DNA of 64,000 nt, from positions 7,344,501-7,408,500 of the forward strand of contig JAVHKY010000012.1 in assembly GCA_035079385.1 (NCBI GenBank), in the 5' to 3' direction. Source of the stretch: Aspidiotus rigidus. Lineage: Eukaryota; Arthropoda; Insecta; Hemiptera; Diaspididae. Numbering within the stretch: position 1 is the stretch's first letter; each line of letters opens with the position of its first letter. Under the pieces are notes generated by a model. That model was given only the letters and a program-made list of their open reading frames with translations, had not been told where the DNA came from and searched no databases. Made by a program: the position numbers and the translations under genes. Positions 43,144 through 55,492 of this stretch are shown piece after piece.

Positions 43144-43690
43144 TTGTATGAGAAATATTTTGAGGTAATTGTGGGTGTTCTATATTTTGAGGTATCAACT
43201 TTCGTGGGGCGAACGAGCGATCTCGCTGTTGTATTGGAATGGTATGAGACAATTCAAGTCTTTTTTGAGAAATATGAGGTAGCGCGAACTCGCTCCGCTC
43301 GTTCGCCCTCTGTCTCGCTGTTGTATTGGAATAGTATGAGACAATTCAAGTCTAGGGGACTTGGAAAAATTTCGACTATCCAGCCATATATGATAGGAAG
43401 AGGGACTTAGAAAACTTTACCTATCTTGGCGTCGTATAAATCTTCTATGAGAAATATGAGACAGCGCGAACTCGCTCCGCTCGTTCGCCCCCTGTCTCGC
43501 TGTTGTATTGGAATGGTATGAGAAAATTCAAGTCTAGGGGACTTGGAAAAATTTCGAATATTCAGCCTTTATTTATTTAATTATTTAATTATTTTATTAT
43601 TTAATTATTCAATATTATTTATTTATTTATTTATTTATCTATTAATTAATTAATTTATTAATTTATTTATTTATTTATTTATTTATCCAT

Positions 43691-43725
<35 letters not shown>

Positions 43726-44099
43726 TTCATTTATTTATTTATTAATAATTCTTCTCTCGCTGTTGTATTGGAATGGTATGAGACAATTCAAGTCTAGGGG
43801 ACTTGGAAAAATTTCAACTATCCAGCCATATATGATAGGAAGAGGGACTTAGAAAACTTTACCTATCTTGGCGTCGTATAAATCTTCTATGAGAAATATG
43901 AGGTAGCGCGAACTCGCTGTTGTATTGGAATGGTATGAGAAAATTCAAGTCTAGGGGACTTGGAAAAATTTCGATTATTCAGCCTTTATTTATTTAATTA
44001 TTTAATTATTTAATTATTTTATTATTTAATTATTCAATATTATTTATTTATTTATTTATCTATCTATTAATTAATTAATTTATTTATTTATTTATCCAT

Positions 44100-44166
<67 letters not shown>

Positions 44167-44399
44167 TTCATTTATTTATTTATTAATAATTCTTCTCTCG
44201 CTGTTGTATTGGAATGGTATGAGACAATTCAAGTCTAGGGGACTTGGAAAAATTTCGAATATTCAGCCTTTATTTATTTAATTATTTAATTATTTTATTA
44301 TTTAATTATTCAATATTATTTATTTATTTATTTATCTATCTATTAATTAATTAATTAATTAATTAATTTATTTATTTATTTATTTATTTATTTATCCAT

Positions 44400-44462
<63 letters not shown>

Positions 44463-44610
44463 TTCATTTATTTATTTATTAATAATTCTTCTCTCGCTGT
44501 TGTATTGGAATGGTATGAGACAATTCAAGTCTAGGGGACTTGGAAAAATTTCAACTATCCAGCCATATATGATAGGAAGAGGGACTTGGAAAATTTTCTA
44601 ATTATTAATT
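43144..44610. repeat. Complex tandem repeat with embedded (TTTA)n tracts
   Basis: CTGTTGTATTGGAATGGTAT occurs at about 43224, 43315, 43496, 43758, 43913, 44198 and 44495. It is followed by GACAATTCAAGTCTAGGGGA, CTTGGAAAAATTTCGACTAT and, in several, CCATATATGATAGGAAGAGG. Three long TTTA/ATTT microsatellites (43566-43750, 43984-44190, 44267-44487) sit between units. The G+C-rich GCGCGAACTCGCTCCGCTCG piece appears in two units only. Non-coding. Confidence 0.8.
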
Positions 44611-44659
44611 ATATTAATCATTTAATTATTTAATTATTAATTAATTAATTATTTATTAT

Positions 44660-44780
44660 TATTCCCGGGGTGTACTCGCGAATTTCTGAATCACCCACGG
44701 GGTAGAGATTTCTCTCGAAGGGTGGGGGGAGGGAGGGGGAGGGGGGTGTACTCGCGAGTTTCAAAATCGGGGTCCGGCGA
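44660..44780. repeat. G-rich tract with GTGTACTCGCGA motifs
   Basis: GGGGTGTACTCGCGAATTTC and GGGGTGTACTCGCGAGTTTC flank a G run (44720-44750). Related ACTCGCxxATTT words occur near 26450-26600. Confidence 0.5.
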
Positions 44781-44959
44781 GAGAAAAGACATGGAACATG
44801 TCAAAAGAAGATAAAAAGGACAATAGCTCTAATTCGGAATTTGTAACGATTTCCGATTTCTGAGCTCATTTTCAGAGCTACCTAAAAATCTAGCGCCGAA
44901 CATTGAACAGGATTGTGTATTCTCACTTCTAAAAAGCTTGCCTTCGTTATACTAGGAAT

Positions 44960-45430
44960 TTCAAACTTCAGCTTTCATTATACTGGGCCTAATACTATAT
45001 TTCTAGGCCTATGCTAAGCCTCATATACCATACTAGGCCTATAATAACTAGCCTAAGAAATTATAAACAGTAGCCTACATCGTAGTGGGTCTACTAGGCC
45101 TACAATAAGTAGCCTAAAAAATTTCGAACTTTAGCCTTCATTATAATAGGCCTACCATACTATAGTAGACCTATACGAAGTAGCCTGGAAAATGTCAAAC
45201 CTTATCCTTCATGATACTAAGCCTAATATACCATACTGGGTCTATAACACGTGGCCTAAAAAATTTCAAACTCCAACCTTCATTATACTGAGCATAATTT
45301 ACTATACAAGGCCTACAATGCCTAGCCTAAAAAATGTTTTAGTTTTCGTTATACTAGGCTTGATATGCAGTATAACTAGGCTTATACTAACTAGGACTAA
45401 TATACAGTATCTATGCTAAACTAGCCTAAA
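44960..45430. repeat. About 70-bp tandem repeat, TAGGCCTA family
   Basis: Units carry TTAGCCTTCATTATACTRGG, CCTAMTATACYATACTAGGC and CTAGCCTAAAAAATTTCAAA. Starts near 44968, 45065, 45128, 45198, 45269 and 45336. A diverged relative is at 41525-41600. Confidence 0.75.
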
Positions 45431-46072
45431 ACACCTTCTATCATAATAGCTCGGAGTCCCCCTCCTATCATAAGTAGCCCAGAGGTGAAAATTTTTCCAA
45501 GTTCCACGTGTTGCCTCCCGGCGCCCGGCATTTTTCTTCAAAATACCTTCTGATAAAACAGGTTCCCTGTTAAAAGAACCTAGAATCAAAGGATGACAAT
45601 TATTAACAATTGACAACGATCTCCACCTATTAGTTTCACAAAAGCAGTCTTACCAACCGACTTTGGTACATCAGGCCTCATTAGGGGTCCGGGCCTTATT
45701 GGGTACACTGACCTGATTTCATATAATAATAGAGGAACTATTTTATTTATTTCAGAAGAAAGAAAACCACCTTTTACATGATTAGTATAAAAAAAGGATG
45801 CAGTTTTGTCTTAATTGTGTTCAAGCATCAGAAGTGGTAGCCTAATATTATTTTGTTTTCAACTTTTTATTAGTTTTGTGCAACTATAGAAGTACTTATG
45901 CGCTTATTTTATTAAATAATAAATTCAGTTTTTTGAAACGAAAATCAAGTCTTCTTTTTGATCGATGAAAAGACATAAAATATATAATTAAGTAAAATTA
46001 AATTAAAATTTTTGTCGACCTATATGCATTTCATTATGGTCGTAGTACGCGTATTGCGTGATTACAAACGGA

Positions 46073-46410
46073 GTGTGGTTAGAGTGAGCAATCTGTTTTT
46101 TTTTTTCTTTCTTTAAATGTCACCAAAAGTAGAACTCATTTGAAATAGGGTTTCGTTAAAGTGAGCAATCTGTTTTTTTTTATAGATGTCACCAAAGTAG
46201 AACTTATTTATAACAGGGTTTGGTTAAAGTGAGCATTATGTTTTTTTTAGATATGTCAACAAAGTAGAACTTATTTAAATTAGGGTTTGGTTAAAGTTTA
46301 GCAAAACTTTTTTTTTTTTTAGATATGCGACGAAAGTAGAGCTCATTTTAAAGTAGGGTTTGGTTAAAGTTTGGCAATATGTTTTTTTTAGAAATGCGAC
46401 CGAGTTTTTA
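46073..46410. repeat. Five-unit tandem repeat, about 66-77 bp
   Basis: GGTTAAAGTGAGCAATCTG-like starts at about 46076, 46153, 46222, 46288 and 46361, each followed by a T run and ATGTCACCAAAGTAGAACTT. Non-coding. Confidence 0.8.
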
Positions 46411-46639
46411 TAATTATTTTTCGGAAGAAAACTGAAGAAGTTTAGTATTAAAAATACCTATATCTGTTTATGGGAGCAGTTTCTTTGCTCTTTTTGCTGG
46501 TGAGGAGGACAGTATCCTTCTGTGTTAGTGAATTGCCGCGTCATTTTGAGTCATTTTTTCTTTGCAGAAAATTTTAGTAGAAAAAAATTGTTTTTTTATT
46601 CTCAAAAAAAATCCTTCCTCACTTTTCCTTACTCTACCA

Positions 46640-46770
46640 ACTTCCTTAAAACCTCCCTTTCTTATGTGTTATTTATAATATTACTTTCATAACTTTTGTA
46701 ACGCCGAGCAAATAGCCCTCGTGCAGCTCTAGTGCTCGTAAAAATAAAATTAAAAAAAAAAAAAAAAAAA
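46640..46770 (+). mobile_element. LINE 3' end with poly(A), same family as 19555-20028
   Basis: TAACGCCGAGCAAATAGCCC, TCGTGCAGCTCTAGTGCTCG and a poly(A) run match the tail at 19951-20028. It is severely 5'-truncated with no coding sequence left. Confidence 0.7.
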
Positions 46771-47049
46771 ATTGGTACTCACCTTGCTAGCGGCTGTCGT
46801 CGACGCAGAGCGACGACGCAACAGACGCTAGTCATTTATAATAATAAGGAAGTTGTTTTTATTAGAATATCATGCATTATGTTCACTCGTATCCTCACGT
46901 AATAGAATTGCATATTGACTTTAATTAAGTATTTGTTTTTTTTTAATATTTATCAAACTAAAACAATACTAACGTTCAGGCCGTTACCTCAATATACTAT
47001 GGATTGGACGACAGCCACTTACAACCACAATAAACTTATAGCTCTTCCT

Positions 47050-47197
47050 GAGTTTGCCACAGAATATCTGAGACCATCGGGTCTTCAATTTTGACAACAC
47101 AGTAGGGAAGCAACTACTTCCTCCCTGAGGATGACGCGCCAGCCTCAAGCAAACTAAGGCAGCAGCGTCTTACTACGAAATTCTGAGCCGTGGACCC

Positions 47198-47236
<39 letters not shown>
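47050..47236 (+). mobile_element. Retroelement or processed-RNA 3' end with 38-bp poly(A)
   Basis: GGATGACGCGCCAGCCTCAA, TACGAAATTCTGAGCCGTGG and ACCCGT lead directly into A(38) (47199-47236). No AATAAA just upstream. The body has no motif, so LINE, SINE or processed pseudogene cannot be told apart. Confidence 0.5.
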
Positions 47237-47237
<1 letters not shown>

Positions 47238-47239
47238 GT

Positions 47240-50200
47240 AAGAATCAAAAACGTACTTATTTAACGAAGAGAGAAAAGAATTGGCTCGGATATTTCAGAA
47301 CAAATGAAATACAAGTAATTTATTGAATTCGACACAAAATATCCGCAACATTAACGAAATGTTACAACGAAACAAGAATCGAAACGATATAAATTGTCTA
47401 TTGAAACGTGACAGTAACAGCAATAAATTACATATTGTAGGCAGACCATTAAAGTTGACCAGGAAAACTGACGGAAACAGTTGAAAATTATCGTATCGTC
47501 GGCTGGATGTGAAAAAATAATGACGAAAAAATCAGAATTTTGCTGACACATAGAGAGAGAAAACAAGTCAATGTCACGAAAAAGTAAATAGGAAATGAAT
47601 AAAAAAAAAGAAAAAAAAAAGAATAAATCTATACGTGGATACGAAAGGCCAAAAAAAGCCGACACGTTCTTCACAATATTCGCGTTCGTAACTTTTCGTC
47701 TACAGACTTTGTTATCACCCCTCTAAGAGGAAATTTTTTCTATAAAATTAAGGAGAGTTATTTCGAATAACAAAATAATTCTCTGATATTAGGTCGTTGT
47801 AAGTAATTTTCTCAGATTAAGATGACTAAAAGAGGAATGTTCGTTGCAACTCATACTAATTAAGAGAAATTTACGATCATTTGTACTGACGACGCGACGT
47901 CCACCACATCGCCGCGAAACGTACGTCTACTTTTGTATTTTCTTTTTCTTTTTTCATACATCTCTGTAAAGTTTTATTTCTCTTGATCACCACTTCTGCC
48001 GAAAAACCTAGGCCGTACAAAATAATCCATGTAAATGTAATATAAGAAACCAGGAAAATAGACTCTCTAACCTGAGAGACAGATATTTTCCTTCAGATCG
48101 CGTTAATTATTTTTCGTAACAAAATTAAGGTTCCTTCTCAAGAATGAAAACGAGAGCAGTCAGGAATTCTATTCATATTTTGCATATTATATTTTGTTGC
48201 CCGAGAATATAAGAATTAGGTATTCAAATTCTAATTATTTATCGTCGTTTCCCCACCGGAATCCCTCCAATCAATGCTCTCACGAGGAAGGAGAGTTGAG
48301 ACCTAGTATTTCGTACCAACTTGGTGCTTCGTGCACTAGGAATTTCTCAGGCTATTTCAACGCCACAGAGCATTTTACACCTTGTTCTCTTGCCACGTTT
48401 CAGAGATTTACATGTTTACCATTTTAACAGCTCTTGTAGGGAATAATGCGATGTTATAAGGCTTGCGCTTAGACACCATCTTTGAGGCGTACCGCTTTTA
48501 AAGTTTTATTTTTCTTTATATTATACAAGCCTCATACACTCGTACCACCTAGTGTGAAACTGCGTGACCCATTAATGATTTTTGAGCTTTTTCCATACAT
48601 TTAATTCTACGCATGTTGTACGGACTCGTAAAAGTTTGATGCTTTCATTATGACTATCGAATTTATATGGCCCATTATACATACACACATTTAAATACCT
48701 TTGTTTCTCACCAAATCCATTTAATTTATTCGCTGACCGTATAAAAACAAGTTTGTTTAGTCACAGGCTCATGCGGTATCTTTATTTTAAAATAGTACCC
48801 AACGTCTGCTTTCGGTGTTTTACAGCGACAACTTTGAGATTAAAGAAAAAACAATTCGGCGTATTTTGTGTAAAAAGATGGAAGCCAAAAAAGGGGAAAG
48901 TTCTTCCGGATAGCTTTTAGTAGACCAACCTTCTTTTCTGTTTGAATTCATTCATTCAAGTAGATTAATATCCAAGAAAAGGAGAGTTCGTTTTTTTGAA
49001 ATTCCCATTTTACACAAAATTCTTGAACGAATCCACGTAGTGACTTTCCGCGTGGACATTGAAACATCTACCTTTGATGAAAAACTTCCATTAAACCCTG
49101 TTGCAAAAAGCGGTCGTCAAGAACCACTTATTATCTATCCGGTATTAAATTTGATGGGAGTTTATTTTGGAAACCTCACTGGCTCTCAAACCGTGCGAAG
49201 CTTAGCAGATTACAACCCCGTGAAACTCAACCTAAATCAATGACATAGGCATGACAAAGGGTGAGGAACGGCATTTATTACAGAGTGCTAAAATCTATTT
49301 TCATTCTGTTACTCGATAATACTTAATGTTGTGTCTAATATTACTGTACATATAAGTTAAGAGCGGGGATGTAAATGCCATTGGTATGTTGCTCGAATAT
49401 ACGTTTACGACGCGGACACGTGTGTGCCTTTCTCTCCGCTTCGCAACAGATAATTAAGACTGTCACCCTCATCGGTATTAATGCTAGTATCACCAGTGAT
49501 GAGGAAGCGATCCACAAAAGTGGTCATTTTTTCAGAACACGGGCGATGGTTCGCTCGAGACACTCCACAATTAAAAAGATCAAGACAGGGACTGATTAAG
49601 GCGTTCATTTTTGGATCAAAAAATCGCGCAAAGAACAAAATTTGTTAATATGTAATTCATTTTGCGCAATTCTGGGACGAGTCGCGGACTTAGAGGTTGT
49701 TTGAACGGTCTTACATGCATCTCTAGATGTCTCCGCAAACAATCTTGTGATGGTGTATAGCCATAAGATGCACTTACCTGGAGCTCTAAATTCTTGATCT
49801 CTGGACGTTGCTGCAGTCGATTCTATAGCAATACAAGAGAAGTATTCTTACTGGAAAAGTCACAACGCAGTATGAGGACGAACCACATATTCCTCTTTCA
49901 TTGTTGACTCTAGAATTTCAGTTGATGGACTATCAAACTACAAAGAAAAAAAATGATTCAAAATTATTCATCTAAATTTCATGATCAGTTAACAAGGAAG
50001 TTTAGAAATATTCTTCTGTGAAAATAACTAATTGTATTTAGCGTAATTGCTTGATACAAAAGAAAGACTTTTTTCGAGTTTCAACAAGCTGTACTATTAT
50101 TTGGGTTGCATTTATCGGCCCACAATGGTAATGCTGAATTGACGAAAAAAAAAGTGATGTTTTCACGAAATATATAAGCGATAAGCTGAAAAAGAAGTAC

Positions 50201-50450
50201 GCCACACAAAAAGAAAATAATTCAAGGAAAAATTAGGATGTAGAACGAAATATAATTGAAATACACTATATAATAAAAGACGCCCGAAATTTCAAGATCA
50301 TTTCAACACAATGGGAAAAAAATTCACGAAATGATTCCGCCCGAAATGAGAATACCATCACACACGGGGAAAAAAGATGAAATTACGTCGTTATAAGATA
50401 ATGAGGGCCTCCTTCGTTGTAACATGTTGAAAAAAAAAAAAAAATGAGGA
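47240..50450. other. About 3.2 kb with no recognisable gene
   Basis: Frames of 65-107 codons occur (47351-47674 minus, 48194-48427 plus, 49375-49599 plus) without motif. I see no arrays. It may be unique host intergenic sequence. Confidence 0.4.
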
Positions 50451-50457
50451 CGTATTA

Positions 50458-52269
50458 TCAAATAATGAGGGCTTTCTTGGCTTTCGACGGCCTTCCCCGC
50501 TTCCTTTTCTGCCCCAATGGAATATTCTTCGCTTCTTTGGGGACCTCGACGTCCCGTCGTCTAATCCGCATACCTAGTGCGTGTTTGCAGTGGTTACGTT
50601 TCACAAAAAACGGACAAGTGCAGGTAACGTTATCAGGTTAGACATATATTCTCCAGATTTCGCCGCGCCATCTTACGTAGTCATCGAAGCTTTTCCACTT
50701 CCCCTCCCGACGTTGGAACTTCGCTAGGAGTTTATTCGTTATCTTCTCGTTCATTTTTGAAGAAGTTGTGAAGTATTGCACGCAGTCACCTTCCCCATTG
50801 AATTTCAGAACTGGCACATTCTGTGTAGCCCATTGGTAAGCGGCAGTCCACATAGGAAGATCAATGAAGCGTGTTTCGGCGAAATGGACGCAGTTCACCG
50901 AGGTGGGATTCCGCCGTTCCGACCAGTCCCGTACCATATTCACACAGCAAGGTAAGAATTGGCCCACCGGCAGCCTTTTCCGCAAAGTGTTGTCCCTCTT
51001 GATAACGGCATTGGTACCCTCAATGCCGTTATTAGTGGACGGCTGACCAACTGCTGCCCCTTCGTACCAGTTCGGAAGTGTGTCGATCCACTCTTTCTGG
51101 AAATATTGTAAAAATTCTAGAACGCCACTATCCGACGATTTCTTCCACTTCTGGAAGAACAGCTGCGTAGCTTTCAGAAATGTCTCGTCATCGGGACACA
51201 TTTGTAAGGAGTAAATGTCATCTTTGAACTGTCGACCCACATTTTTCTTCTTCATTGAAGGCCTCAAGTACGTTTCTACATTCTTAATGACATGAAAGAA
51301 ACACATCAGTCGCTTCTCTAGATCTGGAAATACAGACATGCAGCCGTTCGTAATGGCTTCACTGCCGTCGGCCAATAACAGACGTGGGCTCCACTCAAGA
51401 TCGGACTCGTGAAGAGCATGAAAAATAAATTCAAAATCTTGTGCCGTTTCCCCCTTTGTGATCGCGACTGCGAACGGATGAAAAACGTTTACTTTATCGG
51501 TCGTCCCCACCAGCAACACCGGATAGCCTTGCCAGTTTAGTTTGTAGGTCGCGTCCGTCTGGACTAATACTGACTTCTTTTTAAGGGCTAACAATCTTCG
51601 CGTGGATATTACGACTTTCAGATCCTGTTGGTCCACATCATGCGATTCACCTCGGACGTAGAAAGCGAGAACATAAGGTTCATCTTCGTTTTCTGGAATT
51701 TCTGTCCTTTCTTCACACCAAGTCTCAATTTCAGTTGCGGATATCGTTGGGACGCCTAATGTGTCGATTCGCAATGTTCTCAAGAACGTTGTAAGCTTCG
51801 ATTTTTCAGGTTCCACCAATCCTCGCTTACGTATCAGCTGCAAAAGCGCTTTCGGTTTTGTGACACCATCAGCAAATTTATCACGGATGAACGTCTTCGT
51901 TTCGGCTGGCAAGCCCCGTGCTGGAGCAGCTACGTGATTATCATGTTCGTTGGTAGTTTCGTATAGCAACACACGATTATCTGTATTGATGTACAGTAAA
52001 TATAGTCCCGCTGGACATTCCGCTGCTCTATACTGGCCGGCGATACATCTATAGTCTACTCTCTTACCTCTAGGTGTCATTGTTGAGGATGCAATTTTCT
52101 AGATTTTTCGAGCATTCACAGCTTCTTGCGCTGCTTGAGGCGAGTCATACGTCTCGCGTTCCAACCATTCCCGTGTTACTCTCCTGCGTTTGCTTGTCGG
52201 TTGCTCATATTAATCATCTTCTGAAGAATCGTCATCATCGATAAAATCATCAACATATGTATCCTCCAT
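50458..52269 (-). pseudogene. Mutator-like (MULE) transposase, full-length frame with three stops
   Basis: Cut-and-paste transposase. The frame runs 604 codons from ATG at 52269 to TGA at 50458, broken only by TAA (52210-52212), TAG (52099-52101) and TAA (50638-50640); the longest open part is 50638-52080. Order: acidic start (MEDTYVDDFIDDDDSSEDD), basic KRRRV, a zinc-like YRCIAGQYRAAEC with a DNH partner, the MULE core LVQTDATYKLNW (D176 of the 480-residue part), LLLADGS (D238), CFFHVIKNV (H263) and NNGIEGTNAV (E354). After the last stop, CTCPFFVKRNHCKH is a SWIM zinc finger and KRGRPSK an AT-hook. The D, D and E residues are intact. No introns are needed. I could not see TIRs. Confidence 0.8.
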
Positions 52270-52274
52270 TAAAA

Positions 52275-52950
52275 AATATTATAAAAATCAAAAACACGAT
52301 AATGATAATACGTCAAATTATTATACGAATAAAATAGACCATCAAGTGCTGCCCATCAGTGATAGGAAGGTACTGATTTGTAATTCACAAGTATAGGTGC
52401 ATATACCATACATTGTGCGATCACAACATTGTATTGTATCGTTTCTAATCAATCTCTCTCATGATCATGTTAACTCTTGCAAAGCATCTCCCCGAGTAGG
52501 TTAGAAGTACCTGCATACGTTGCTTATACACGATGAAGTTAATTTCTTTATGAGCATTTTCAACTAGATAGGTACGCTAGAAAATAAATGTACAAAAAGT
52601 TTAATTTTTGTGTGTAAACAGCATAATTATTTTGTATGCATGTCATTTCGTTAAATCAATTTCAAATTTCGTCATTTACCCTTTTTTTTTTCGTCACTTG
52701 TCATTTCGTTTAAACGTTCTTCATATTTCGTGAAATTTATTACTTCCCCTATTATTTTAGAAGGAACATCATCTTTTGTAAGTGCCAAAATGCATTTTGT
52801 TCTAAGTATATGAGGACATATTCCTTTTCAAAATTGCACTAAAACTATATAATACCTATTTTCAACACAATGTGACGTTTACAGTACATTATAACATTCA
52901 ACTTACTTAGCCAATGAATGTAAAGCGTCTTTTTTGAAGACGTCATTCTT
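52275..52950. other. AT-rich flank of MULE, nothing recognised
   Basis: No coding motif. Words such as ATTTCGT repeat loosely (52640-52745) and again at 54200-54240. Confidence 0.35.
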
Positions 52951-52959
52951 TCTCAGTCT

Positions 52960-53130
52960 ATCCTCAAGGATTTGTTTCGGTGTCAAGGAATTTGTCCGAG
53001 CAAAAATTGACCAACAGATAAGAAAAAAAACACCGAAAATTGACCGACAGAAAAAAGTCATTTGAGAAATTAGGCAACGACGAAAATTGTCCGCCAAATG
53101 AAAATTGCTAGTGCGAAAAAAGTCGTTTGA
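52960..53130 (-). repeat. Inverted repeat terminus (partner at 54283)
   Basis: The inverse of TCTGTCGGTCAATTTTCG and GCTCGGACAAATTCCTTG lies here and the forward form at 54283-54330. A third copy is at 718-760. Two internal CAGAxAAGAxxAAA units repeat in this arm. It may be a TIR of a decayed element spanning about 52960-54330. Confidence 0.4.
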
Positions 53131-53488
53131 GAAATTAGGCAATAGGTAGTATTAAAAAAATATGAACTTCGTGTCATTCGTAATTGTACCTACTCTCGAT
53201 AAGCTAGAATAAACCAGGACGTTGAACATTAATAGAAATCGAAAGTTCTTATATTACTGAATGATATACTCATCGTGTGTACATTGACTGTAATTTTATC
53301 ACATATGAATACAGGAAAGAGGATGATGATAATACCACCATAAAATAATATGAGTAATGCGTTTCGTTGAATCTTTGCTTTTGCACTTAACAAAATTATT
53401 CGACATCTCAGGCAAGGTCCAATCATTCACACGATTTTTTTCATGAAGAGGAGGACGACGTTGACAATGGAGACGACTACTTCTTAAC

Positions 53489-54060
53489 TTTTTTTTTTTA
53501 TTGATTCCAACCAGAAAATAATATAACAAAATATAAGAACAGAATTTAAGTACAAAAAATAACAGTAACAACTGAAAAAAAGAAAAATTAATGATAAAAA
53601 AAATAATGATAGTAATAGGAAAAAAAAAAAAAAAAGATATAAAGAAATAAAGAAAGAAAAAAAGAAAAAAAATGGGAAGTTTTTTTTTTTAATAGTAATA
53701 ATAGCAGAACTTGAAAGAAAAATGTTTAAGAATTAAGGGGGGGGGGGGAGAGGAAAAAAAAAGAGAGGTTGGAGTAAAGGGTGGCTACTAGGCCTTACCT
53801 CGTCTTACACCGTATTAAAAAAAAAGAGAGTATAAGTGCACTTATTGTGAATAGTTTAAATGGTTAATGCTGGGGGGAGGTGAGAAATGAATTGTGCAAG
53901 GTGAGGGAATATAGCGAAATTTTCAACAGATAGGAGATTGGTAGCTGTAACAGGTGTGGAAAGGTTAAGAGTCAAAATTTGTGAATATAAAATTTGTCTG
54001 ATGGTTTCTAATTTTTTGCATTCAAAAAAATATGGTTAATGTTTCCTTGTAGAAGTTCGT
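53489..54060 (-). pseudogene. LINE C-terminal end and 3' UTR, antisense, poly(T) start
   Basis: On the minus strand: YFFECKKLETIRQILYSQIL, then VENFAIFPHLAQFISHLPPA and LTI with a stop. The FFEC...L pattern with a short tail is the end of the CCHC segment of LINE ORF2. The T run at 53489-53500 is its poly(A) on the other strand. The 3' end matches 25967-26040. It is heavily interrupted by A- and G-rich tracts. Confidence 0.6.
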
Positions 54061-54339
54061 TAGGATTTTACCTAAGGGTTATCGCTCACAATCTTATTTA
54101 TTAAGATTTATACATTGTAAAATACTTTTCTAATTTAGAACGTTTCAATTTTCCAGAATTTACATTTTTTCTAACTCTTAAATTTTGTTATATCTAAATT
54201 TCGTAATGTCCAAATTTTGCACGATTGAATTTCGCAAAATCTGAATTTTGCCACGTTCATTTTTTAGCAATCACAATTTTCTGTCGGTCAATTTTCGCTC
54301 AGACATATTTCATGAACTCTTTGTTTCAACTGTTCAAAA

Positions 54340-55220
54340 CAAGTGTCTTTTCCGAAAAAAAATCTCAAAATTACACTATACAAATTCTTTCTATACTCAC
54401 CATTGGGCTTCTGTACTGCCTAGCTCTACAACCGGTCTTCATTGATTGATTCAATCCAATATTGTTTTAACCAACTGTTGTTGTATTCTTTATATCGACA
54501 AAGCAAGATTTTAGGGACTTTTGATACATGTAACATAACCATTGCTCAAACGATCTGTTGGAGCGTGTTGATTATTGGTGAGGAAAACGCGCCCAATCTC
54601 TCGGCAGAAACCGGATTATCCACATTCTGAAACAATGCATAGAAAGAGATTAGTACCTGAAGAGTGAAAGATGACGATGATTTACACTGATTAATCATTT
54701 CCAAATTATCCCTACAGTTTTTCAACATTTTACAAACCAATTGTTATTAAATAAATAGACTGTATATACACAATAAAACATTGATAAGTAGTTCCTTTAT
54801 GGATTGTCATACACGTAATACCACAAATCTTTCATTCCTTTAATACTGATGAGAACTAAAAGATAATGATTGAAGGATAAATTTTCAATATTTGAACTGT
54901 GACGTAAGCAAACACGACAGCGTGACACGACGGCTTTGTCAACATACAACCTTGCACAATATTTCCCTTGATACACTCACAAATTGCGCGCTTCAGGAAG
55001 AAGTCCCTACACTGAGACACTTGTCCACAACAAAACAAGAAAGTCCACCACCAGGGCGAAGGGCCGAATCTCCCTGTAAAATTACCGAGTTGGACATAAG
55101 ATTAAGAGGAGAACATAGGGGGTTCGAGCAGATCACTGATTTGCACTGACGCATTTACACGGTAGAGGGTGGAGGTTGAGAGTAGGACAGCACCGATGTA
55201 AGATGGCAACTCAAGTTATC
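54340..55220. other. No recognisable gene
   Basis: Short frames only, with no motif, array or terminal repeat that I can support. Confidence 0.4.
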
Positions 55221-55419
55221 GATATAATCAAGGACAGCAGATGGTTCCACCAGGTGACCACCCGGATCTAAAACCAAAAGAGGAAAACTGGACATAAATA
55301 AAGAGAAAAACTAAACGAATCCGTTCCTTAAGGTTACGGCTATCCATCATAAACGAAAAAACGAATACTCTAAAGGGAGAGTAAACAAATGCAAACCGCA
55401 GAAAATAAAAACGAAGGGA

Positions 55420-55449
55420 GCGCTTTCGGTTAAACATCCATCTTCAGAC
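55420..55449 (-). ncRNA. Conserved PLE 3' UTR hairpin (copy 5)
   Basis: Minus strand: CTGAAGAT, stem GGAT, loop GTTT, stem AACC, then GAAAGCGCTC. This copy has an exact CTGAAGA box, the best hammerhead-like core of the six, but one A-A mismatch in the stem. Confidence 0.55.
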
Positions 55450-55492
55450 CTGAAATGAAAGCAACTGACGAACGAATGAGAAGGAAGAGGTA

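Larger units (their letters stand above)
41298..45573. mobile_element. TTAA-flanked block with 17-bp terminal inverted repeats
   Basis: CAGGGAACCTGTTTTAT starts at 41302 and its exact inverse ends at 45569; both are bordered by TTAA (41298-41301 and 45570-45573). Similarity between the ends extends, with indels, over about 110 bp (TTTGAGAAATTTGCCGTGCG at the left; TTTTGAAGAAAAATGCCGGG at the right). TTAA targets are typical of piggyBac, but I find no transposase, and the interior is a patchwork of repeats. A second candidate right end, GGTTCCCTG at about 41626-41634, leaves open a shorter ~335-bp element. Confidence 0.55.

Noticed and set aside
43566..44490. Possible origin or scaffold-attachment region from long TTTA tracts
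   Set aside because: Simple microsatellite expansion inside a tandem repeat explains it; no further evidence.
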